Assembly: GCA_043805355.1 (NCBI GenBank)
Contig: JAZDIB010000054.1
Span: 1-5,755 of the forward strand
Length of the DNA: 5,755 nt
Direction: 5' to 3'
Source of the DNA: JAHJRN01 sp043805355
Lineage (GTDB): Bacteria; Patescibacteriota; Patescibacteriia; 2-12-FULL-60-25
Below the pieces are notes generated by a model. It was given only the letters and a program-made list of their open reading frames with translations, searched no databases and was not told the origin of the DNA. The translations under genes and the position numbers were made by a program. Position 1 is the stretch's first letter. The number at the start of each line of letters is the position of its first letter. Positions 1-4,181 of this stretch are shown here, piece by piece.

Positions 1-31
1 CAGTCTGCTTTTGGTTATCGGGTTGGGTCAT
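1..31 (-). CDS. Possible N-terminus of a minus-strand gene cut by the window edge
   Basis: Reading leftwards from the ATG at 31-29 gives MTQPDNQKQT with no stop before the edge, so only about ten residues are visible and the product cannot be named. An in-frame TGA lies just upstream at 55-53, and there is no other ATG between, so this ATG is the only candidate start. No Shine-Dalgarno is visible, as with most other genes here. A weak promoter candidate is TTGAGG at 97-102 with TAAACA at 75-80 (16-base spacer). The stretch from 32 to 185 shows no other gene or RNA that I recognise, which fits a leader or intergenic region between this start and the tRNA-Arg terminator. It could also be a chance open frame. 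Confidence 0.3.
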   Translation of the reverse strand, partial: MTQPDNQKQT

Positions 32-185
32 GGATCGTATGGGCGTAGGGCCTCACCACCCGCGACGGTGAAGCTGTTTAGTACCCGACCCACTTGCCTC
101 AAAACCGCATTCGGCCGAAGCCCTCAAAAAGCTCTCAACACACCACACTGGTGGGGTACTTAACCCGCCTACACCGCCATGCCGC

Positions 186-209
186 AAAACCCGCCGTTCG
201 GCGGGTTTT
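186..209 (-). terminator. Rho-independent terminator after tRNA-Arg
   Basis: A perfect 10-bp inverted repeat, AAAACCCGCC and GGCGGGTTTT around a GTTC tetraloop, lies five bases beyond the encoded CCA end of the minus-strand tRNA-Arg. Because the stem ends in A/T bases on both sides it is symmetric and could stop transcription from either direction. The U-run is only four bases and is drawn into the stem. Confidence 0.85.
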
Positions 210-214
210 GAGTA

Positions 215-291
215 TGGTGCGACTGGGACGATTCGAACGTCCGACCTCTTCCTTCGCAGGGAAGCGCTCTATCCAGCTGAGCTACAGCCGC
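215..291 (-). tRNA. tRNA-Arg, anticodon GCG
   Basis: A full cloverleaf reads on the minus strand. The 7-bp acceptor stem pairs GCGGCTG with CAGTCGC and includes one G-U pair. The D-arm is GCTC/GAGC, the anticodon stem CTTCC/GGAAG with loop CTGCGAA, and the T-arm GGACG/CGTCC with loop TTCGAAT. The discriminator is A and the CCA end is encoded (215-217). The anticodon GCG (255-257) reads the arginine codon CGC, and the D-loop has an A after the GG pair, consistent with arginine identity. The 5' end directly follows the stop codon of the upstream gene, so the tRNA is probably cut from a shared transcript. A GCG anticodon is unusual in bacteria, which normally use ACG (inosine after TadA action) for CGU/CGC/CGA. 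Confidence 0.95.
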
Positions 292-798
292 CTAAATCTT
301 CAACAGCCGCGCAACGATATCAGAGAAATGCTCCTCTTGCAAGAGCAGGTTCTCCTCCATGTATTTCTTCAGATGGTCGCGGATTTCCACGGGATTCTGG
401 GTATCGAGAGGGATCCGGAGGTGCGGTTTCAGGACGCTCCTGGTGTCGAAATAGAGGACTTTCGTCTCCGGCGGGTGGTAGACGATGGAGAAGTTCGACA
501 GGTCCTTGAACTCATAGAGGTGCCCGTCCACGACCACGCCGTTCTTCCCGATCTGCACGAGGATGCGATGGGGGTCCTCGCTGCCCGCAAGGACGAGGAT
601 GATGGCCGTCAGCAGGATGAGGAATGCGAACAGGAAGTTCGACGTCACGACCGCGTAGATGAGGAAAAGGACCGTCACGCCGGTCATGTAGATGTACCAG
701 CGGGGACCGCGGTTCCGCTTTTCCCAAGACGGGATTTCCCACGCGAAGGCATCTTGGGCTTTCACGACCTCATCCAAAACCTCTGGGCTGTAGGGCAT
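292..798 (-). CDS. Small conserved two-helix membrane protein of unknown function
   Basis: This 168-residue protein has a hydrophilic N-terminus (about 1-33, with a WEIPSWEKRNRGPRWY segment). Two adjacent transmembrane helices follow at about 34-52 and 54-72, separated by a very short turn. A soluble C-terminal domain of about 95 residues contains alternating hydrophobic strands (ILVQIGKNGVVVDGHLYEF, then FSIVYHPPETKVLYF) and a final amphipathic helix. The layout resembles small bacterial membrane proteins with a PH-like domain after two helices, but I cannot name a family with confidence. I recall similar proteins in Patescibacteria. The ATG at 798 is preceded by a good promoter whose predicted start point lies within a few bases of it, and there is no Shine-Dalgarno, so translation is probably leaderless. 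The TAG stop touches the 5' end of the tRNA-Arg gene. Its function is unknown. Confidence 0.85.
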   Translation of the reverse strand: MPYSPEVLDEVVKAQDAFAWEIPSWEKRNRGPRWYIYMTGVTVLFLIYAVVTSNFLFAFLILLTAIILVLAGSEDPHRILVQIGKNGVVVDGHLYEFKDLSNFSIVYHPPETKVLYFDTRSVLKPHLRIPLDTQNPVEIRDHLKKYMEENLLLQEEHFSDIVARLLKI

Positions 799-807
799 AC
801 GGAGAGT

Positions 808-835
808 AGTGTATCATGCTGGCGCGTCTGGACAA
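808..835 (-). promoter_or_regulatory. Promoter of the membrane protein / tRNA-Arg unit
   Basis: On the minus strand, TTGTCC (830-835) and TACACT (808-813) are 16 bases apart, and TGA precedes the -10 to give an extended -10 (TGATACACT, 808-816). The expected start point is near 801, two to three bases before the ATG at 798, giving an essentially leaderless message. Its -35 overlaps the -35 of the opposite tRNA-Ser promoter. Confidence 0.6.
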
Positions 836-857
836 AAGCCGCGAAGGGCGCTATGTT
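829..857 (+). promoter_or_regulatory. Promoter of tRNA-Ser
   Basis: TGGACA (829-834) and TATGTT (852-857) are separated by the ideal 17 bases. The expected start point is near 864, about eight bases before the mature tRNA-Ser 5' end at 872. The -35 shares five bases (830-834) with the divergent minus-strand promoter, so the two may compete for polymerase. Confidence 0.65.
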
Positions 858-871
858 GGCACGTCATTCCT

Positions 872-962
872 GGAGGGGTGGCTGAGCTGGTCTAAGGCAC
901 CGGACTTGAAATCCGGCGATCCGGCAACGGATCCGTGAGTTCGAATCTCACCCCCTCCGCCA
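872..962 (+). tRNA. tRNA-Ser, anticodon TGA
   Basis: The acceptor stem GGAGGGG pairs with CCCCTCC, followed by discriminator G and an encoded CCA (960-962). The anticodon stem is CCGGA/TCCGG with loop CTTGAAA, giving anticodon TGA (907-909), which reads UCA. A long variable arm (GATCC...GGATC) is the class II signature expected of serine tRNA. The T-arm is GTGAG/CTCAC with loop TTCGAAT. It has its own promoter upstream and a terminator starting eight bases downstream, so it appears to be a single-gene unit. Confidence 0.97.
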
Positions 963-969
963 TGCATCG

Positions 970-993
970 AAACCTGCCGTCCGGCAGGTTTTT
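970..993 (+). terminator. Rho-independent terminator after tRNA-Ser
   Basis: A perfect 9-bp stem, AAACCTGCC and GGCAGGTTT around a GTCC loop, is followed by further T residues so that the run totals five. It lies eight bases after the tRNA 3' end. Its core CCTGCC-GTCC-GGCAGG recurs almost exactly inside the coding sequence at 3612-3628. Confidence 0.9.
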
Positions 994-1040
994 GCGTAGA
1001 CCTGTGGAGGGCCTGCAAGGACAGACGCGATGTCGAGAAC

Positions 1041-1078
1041 GCCCGCGAGGTCGCGGACCTCGGTGTCGGGGCTTTTTT
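1041..1078 (+). terminator. Second terminator-like hairpin before the secreted-protein gene
   Basis: A perfect 7-bp stem, CGAGGTC (1046-1052) and GACCTCG (1056-1062), closes a three-base GCG loop. GCCC (1041-1044) can then pair with GGGC (1069-1072) across an uneven internal loop, and six T residues follow (1073-1078). It may be a back-up stop for tRNA-Ser transcription, or end a short RNA made from 994-1040, for which I see no clear promoter. The uneven internal loop makes this less certain than the terminator at 970-993. Confidence 0.5.
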
Positions 1079-1102
1079 CTATGTACCGGTGCGAAATTGG
1101 AG

Positions 1103-1108
1103 TATAAT
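1103..1108 (+). promoter_or_regulatory. Consensus -10 box (TATAAT) for the secreted-protein gene
   Basis: A perfect TATAAT lies 17 bases before the ATG at 1126. The -35 region is poor (TATGTA at 1080-1085 with a 17-base spacer). The expected start point is near 1115, leaving a leader of about ten bases with no Shine-Dalgarno. Confidence 0.6.
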
Positions 1109-1125
1109 CGATACATATCGCCACC

Positions 1126-2760
1126 ATGTTTCTAGAAGGGGTTGTTGCAAGACTTCGTCTTGGATTTCGAACCTACACATACCTCCTCATAACGGGAATT
1201 TTTTGCATCCTGGCCAGTCCTCTCGTGACCCGAGCCGCAGAGACCGTCTATCCTCCGCTCAAGCTGAACGTGCCCATCTCCGGGTCTGAACTCGGTGCGC
1301 CTGTCGTCCGTGACGGATATCTGTATGTGACGTTCCTGGCGGAATACATCCAGACCGCCTACGATTACCTGATCGGCATTTCCATGATAGCGGCGGCGAT
1401 CATGATCGTGTACGGAGGATTCAAGTACATCGTCAGTTCCTCCGGCGCCGGCGTGCAGACCGGCAAGGAGGTCATCAAAGACGCCATCATCGGCCTTCTG
1501 CTCGTGCTCGGGTCGTACACGATCTTGGCCACGGTCAACCCGAAACTCATGGTCCTGGATCAATTGAAGGTGCAGGTCATCCGCCCGTCACCGGACCAGA
1601 GCTACATCGACGAGTTCGGCTCCACGCCCAACGACCCGGCGCTGTACGAGAAAGCCGCCCGTCCGCAGCCCATCGCGCCCGGGCCTGCGCTGGACGTCTC
1701 CGACATCGGCTTCGATAAGCTGAAGACCGGAGCGGCGAAGATCACGGCCATCAACCGGAAAGGGAGGGATCTCTTCAAGGCGGCGACGACGTATCAGGAG
1801 AGAATGGACGCCTTGGCGAAGGTCGTCGTCGGATACAAGACCGTGTGCGTAGACCAAGGGCAGTGCGCGTATTGCCAGAGCTGCAGTACCGGAGACGAGC
1901 GGGCGACGAGCGTGGATTGTGCGGCGCATTATGTTCTCCAAAAACCCGAAATACTCGGAAGGCTTCGGCAGGTCACCAGCGACATGACATGCGACGACAT
2001 CATCGGCAATCCCAACGCGTCAAAAAACCCGGATTATGAGAACTTGAAAGGGAAATGTGGGTTATATGCGAGGGAAGTGTATCGTAGGATATTCGGGGCG
2101 GCCCTTATGGCTTCAGGCCAGTGGGCAGGCAACTGCTCCTCGTTCTCTATGGGGGCGTTCAATCAGGGGCTCGGGTTCAATCTTTCGAAGGTCCTCTACG
2201 ATAAGGGGAATTATCCGACCAATTCGCTCGCGGATCCGAAAGGGAGATTCTTCAAGGTAAAGAAGGGGGAGATGGCGACGTTCGATGTGGAAGGATGGGA
2301 GGCGGCCATGAGGGAGTACCCCACGACCTTTTATGTAGGGAACATGTCGGATTTTTCGATGCAGATCGCAGGGAAAGGAGGTCTGAAGTTCGGCGATTTG
2401 CTGTTTATTCAAAAAAGCCCGAAAGCGGGCGGTGGGGCTCAACATTGGTTCCTCTATACGGGGGGGAGGCCGGACGTGCATTTCAATTTCTTGGAAATGG
2501 GAGCAGGGACCGCAAACGTACCGGGGTGGGGAGAAGTCGGCGGCGTCAAGGCGTGGCAGCAGGGCAGCACGATCGAGGACTATCTCGATAGACTGCTCCT
2601 CGGAGAGATACTGTGGTCATGTCGGAAGACGAACCCCCCAAAAAACTGTTACGACAAGAACGGAAAGATTATTCGGGATAAGCCGAAGATTGCCCCTGAG
2701 GACGGCATTCTTGTGGTGTATCGGCCGATCCTAGAAAATGCCGGAAGTATCGCTCCATGA
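1126..2760 (+). CDS. Secreted T4SS-pilin-like protein fused to an NlpC/P60-like cysteine peptidase region
   Basis: This 544-residue protein appears to be built in modules. Residues 1-38 form a signal peptide: basic start, hydrophobic stretch at about 19-34, likely cleavage near TRA-AE. Residues 74-140 hold two hydrophobic helices (about 80-97 and 118-136) around YGGFKYIVSSSGAG and GKEVIKDAIIGLL, the pattern of the VirB2/TrbC-like pilin family common in Patescibacteria. A Pro-rich linker (about 154-190) leads to a cysteine cluster (C241, C247, C250, C253, then C265 and C289). The C-terminal region has peptidase-like signatures: NCSSFSMGAF around C337, GDLLFI at 423-428, HWFLYTG starting at H440, and H452 exactly 12 residues later. 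These match the Cys, GDL, HxGxY and third-residue spacing of NlpC/P60 enzymes, which cut peptidoglycan peptides. C311 (KCGLYAREVY) is an alternative nucleophile. The C337-to-GDL spacing is longer than usual, implying an insertion. The pilin-like part is more secure than the peptidase part. It could act as a wall-opening component of a surface apparatus. Confidence 0.85.
   Translation: MFLEGVVARLRLGFRTYTYLLITGIFCILASPLVTRAAETVYPPLKLNVPISGSELGAPVVRDGYLYVTFLAEYIQTAYDYLIGISMIAAAIMIVYGGFKYIVSSSGAGVQTGKEVIKDAIIGLLLVLGSYTILATVNPKLMVLDQLKVQVIRPSPDQSYIDEFGSTPNDPALYEKAARPQPIAPGPALDVSDIGFDKLKTGAAKITAINRKGRDLFKAATTYQERMDALAKVVVGYKTVCVDQGQCAYCQSCSTGDERATSVDCAAHYVLQKPEILGRLRQVTSDMTCDDIIGNPNASKNPDYENLKGKCGLYAREVYRRIFGAALMASGQWAGNCSSFSMGAFNQGLGFNLSKVLYDKGNYPTNSLADPKGRFFKVKKGEMATFDVEGWEAAMREYPTTFYVGNMSDFSMQIAGKGGLKFGDLLFIQKSPKAGGGAQHWFLYTGGRPDVHFNFLEMGAGTANVPGWGEVGGVKAWQQGSTIEDYLDRLLLGEILWSCRKTNPPKNCYDKNGKIIRDKPKIAPEDGILVVYRPILENAGSIAP
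2411..2430 (-). terminator. Terminator-like hairpin on the minus strand, inside the opposite gene
   Basis: Read on the minus strand, GCCCG-CTTT-CGGGC is followed by six T residues. The stem is short (5 bp) but entirely G/C. It lies about 385 bases beyond the stop of the convergent thiol-disulfide gene and inside the coding sequence of the plus-strand secreted protein (codons near 429-435), so it could end read-through antisense RNA. It may also be a chance product of codon choice (FIQKSPKAG). Confidence 0.4.
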
Positions 2761-2770
2761 GCGACGCATC

Positions 2771-2816
2771 GAGACGGTCGACTCCCGTGCGGCGAAGCGT
2801 GTCCGTGACCCGTCTC
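2771..2816. repeat. Inverted repeat between the two convergent genes
   Basis: GAGACGG (2771-2777) and CCGTCTC (2810-2816) are perfect inverted copies spanning most of the 54-base gap between the convergent stop codons, and the right arm overlaps the TGA of the minus-strand gene. The stem can extend by GTC/GAC past a bulged C. There is no T-run on either side, so it is not a standard terminator. It may still stall transcription or protect 3' ends. Confidence 0.35.
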
Positions 2817-4095
2817 ATCCCATCGCGAGCCACGCGGGACGGAAGATGAGCGCGAGACCGATGGCGAGCATGACGAAGCCGCCGATGATTCGCGAGACGC
2901 GGACGTATTTCGTCGTGACGCCTGTAAGCTGGAGCGTGACCATGGCGACGCCGAACACGATAAGGTCGTCCAGCAGGAAGATGGCGATGTAGAGGAGGAG
3001 ATAGAGATGGTATCCCCACGTCGAGAGGTCGTTCAGCGCGAGGATCTGCGTGAAGACAGCGGGCAATCCGGCCGAACAGACAAGCTCCACGAGGTTGACG
3101 AGGACGGCGAGCGCCGCGATGCCTGCGATGGCGAGCGGGAAGCTGCGTTCCTGCACGAAGATCTTGATGCGCTCCATGGTCCACTTCCGGCGTGGGTCTG
3201 CCGTGACCTTACAGGTGTTCGTCGCGCCCGTCGCGACGCTCCAGAGGGCGTAAGCGCCCCCGCTGAGCGCGACCACGCCGATAACAGATCGAATCCACCA
3301 GAGGAAACCGAGGAAGATCATGATGTTCAGCCACGCGGCGAGGAACAGGTAATAGACGCCGGCGGACGCGAGGAGGAACGTCGAGCCGAGGATCCATCGT
3401 CGCGTCGAGCTTTTGACGCCGAGCAGGAGGCCGATGAGGAAGACGAGCGTCCACATCGCGCACGGATTGAATCCGTCCAAGGCCGCGAGGATGACCGTGA
3501 TGGCGGGAAGGGAATACGAGGAGAGATCGACGGTGCCGAGGAATGGGAGATCGACGGTGCCGACGCGTTTCGTTTCCGTCGTTGGGGCTTGAATGACAGG
3601 GGGAGGGGTTCCCTGCCCGTCCGGCAGGCGGGCTGCCTGCGCAGGAACGACAGGAGAAGAGGGGGTGGTCGCTTCGTCGAGGATGGGGCGAACCGAATCT
3701 GGGCACGTCCCGTCGAGGCACGCGCGGATCCGTTCACCCATCGAGACGTCGGTCGTGCCTTCCGCGAATCCGATATAGACCTGGTCGCCGATGACGGCGA
3801 CCGGAACGCCCGAGATTTGGAATCCGATCGTCGAGGCGACGGAACCGAGAAGCTCGGCATTCGCTTGGGAGCTGTAGACCTCGAACCCGTGGATGACCAT
3901 CGTCGGATAGGTCGAGCGGAGCGCGGTCAGCGCCTCGAATTCCTTCGCGCAATGCGGGCACCCGGAGCCCCAGAAGAAGTAGACGGGTACCGTCTGCGGT
4001 TCGGCTGCAGAGGCGCTCGGCGGAGGCAGGAACAGGCCGAGACTCGTCGTGAAGGACAGGAGGGCAACGCAGAGGTATTGGGTCGTTTTCGTCAT
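2815..4095 (-). CDS. Exported CPHC thioredoxin-like domain fused to a CcdA/DsbD-type membrane domain
   Basis: This predicted thiol-disulfide exchange protein has 426 residues. Residues 1-30 are a signal peptide with likely cleavage after ASA. Residues 35-135 are thioredoxin-like: strand VPVYFFW, redox motif CPHC (46-49) and the cis-proline in GVPV (P98), plus C126 and C131. A Pro/Thr/Ser-rich linker (about 140-190) follows. The last 230 residues carry about six membrane helices, with one cysteine in the first half (C212, in DGFNPCAMW) and one in the second (C340, in LVELVCSAGLP), the paired arrangement of CcdA/DsbD electron carriers. The family moves reducing power across the membrane to extracytoplasmic partners, here probably its own CPHC domain. 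I chose the ATG at 4095 because the upstream in-frame ATG (4119) lies inside the promoter -10. The gene converges on the cysteine-rich secreted protein. Whether it works as reductant or oxidant is not decided by the sequence. Confidence 0.85.
   Translation of the reverse strand: MTKTTQYLCVALLSFTTSLGLFLPPPSASAAEPQTVPVYFFWGSGCPHCAKEFEALTALRSTYPTMVIHGFEVYSSQANAELLGSVASTIGFQISGVPVAVIGDQVYIGFAEGTTDVSMGERIRACLDGTCPDSVRPILDEATTPSSPVVPAQAARLPDGQGTPPPVIQAPTTETKRVGTVDLPFLGTVDLSSYSLPAITVILAALDGFNPCAMWTLVFLIGLLLGVKSSTRRWILGSTFLLASAGVYYLFLAAWLNIMIFLGFLWWIRSVIGVVALSGGAYALWSVATGATNTCKVTADPRRKWTMERIKIFVQERSFPLAIAGIAALAVLVNLVELVCSAGLPAVFTQILALNDLSTWGYHLYLLLYIAIFLLDDLIVFGVAMVTLQLTGVTTKYVRVSRIIGGFVMLAIGLALIFRPAWLAMG
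3523..3563. repeat. Tandem 24-base duplication in the linker of the thiol-disulfide gene
   Basis: Bases 3523-3539 recur identically (17 of 17) at 3547-3563, a period of 24 bases or eight codons. In the protein this doubles GTVDL (residues 179-183 and 187-191), just before the first membrane helix. It keeps the frame and looks like a recent small duplication in a flexible linker. Confidence 0.8.
3612..3645. repeat. REP-like chain of palindromes inside the linker coding sequence
   Basis: Three overlapping inverted repeats follow each other: CCTGCC/GGCAGG (3612-3617 and 3623-3628), GCAGGC/GCCTGC (3624-3629 and 3635-3640) and CCTGC/GCAGG (3636-3645). They encode the AARLPDGQG part of the flexible linker (about residues 150-162). 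The first palindrome is nearly identical to the core of the tRNA-Ser terminator at 973-988, suggesting a dispersed palindromic element that has landed in frame. Confidence 0.6.
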
Positions 4096-4105
4096 AGTCG
4101 TTCGT

Positions 4106-4162
4106 GTCCGAAGTATCATAACAGTCCGACGGACCGTCCGGAATCATTGCGGGCGTCCGACG
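4106..4162. repeat. Cluster of GTCCG motifs in the divergent promoter region
   Basis: GTCCG occurs on the plus strand at 4106, 4124, 4136 and 4155, three times followed by A (GTCCGAAG, GTCCGACG, GTCCGACG). An inverted CGGAC at 4130-4134 makes two overlapping perfect palindromes: GTCCG-A-CGGAC (4124-4134) and CGGAC-C-GTCCG (4130-4140). They sit in and around the spacers and -35 regions of both divergent promoters, where a regulator would be expected to bind. No regulator gene is seen in the window. Confidence 0.5.
4115..4143 (-). promoter_or_regulatory. Promoter of the thiol-disulfide gene
   Basis: On the minus strand, TATGAT (4115-4120) is preceded by TGT, giving an extended -10 (TGTTATGAT). 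A weak -35, TTCCGG (4138-4143), lies at the ideal 17-base spacing. The expected start point is near 4108, so the in-frame ATG at 4119 would not be transcribed and the ATG at 4095 is the likely start, with a leader of about 13 bases and no Shine-Dalgarno. Confidence 0.55.
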
Positions 4163-4175
4163 ATGCCGATAGGAT
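4147..4175 (+). promoter_or_regulatory. Candidate recG promoter
   Basis: TTGCGG (4147-4152) and TAGGAT (4170-4175) are 17 bases apart, and the predicted start point falls at about 4182, the A of the recG ATG, which would give a leaderless message. Alternatively AGGA at 4171-4174, seven bases before the ATG, could be a ribosome binding site on a longer transcript. The two readings exclude each other. Confidence 0.4.
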
Positions 4176-4181
4176 ATTCCC

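Noticed and set aside
94..885. A 263-codon open frame on the plus strand
   Set aside because: It runs through a terminator, a tRNA-Arg gene in antisense and the whole membrane-protein gene, so it is a shadow.
1120..1128. GCCACCATG, which resembles a Kozak sequence
   Set aside because: The TATAAT promoter, the neighbouring class II tRNA gene and the hairpin terminators are bacterial, so the resemblance is by chance.
4096..4119. Upstream in-frame ATG adding eight residues to the thiol-disulfide protein
   Set aside because: The ATG at 4119-4117 lies within the extended -10 TGTTATGAT, so it would not be in the transcript, and the signal peptide is better formed from the ATG at 4095.
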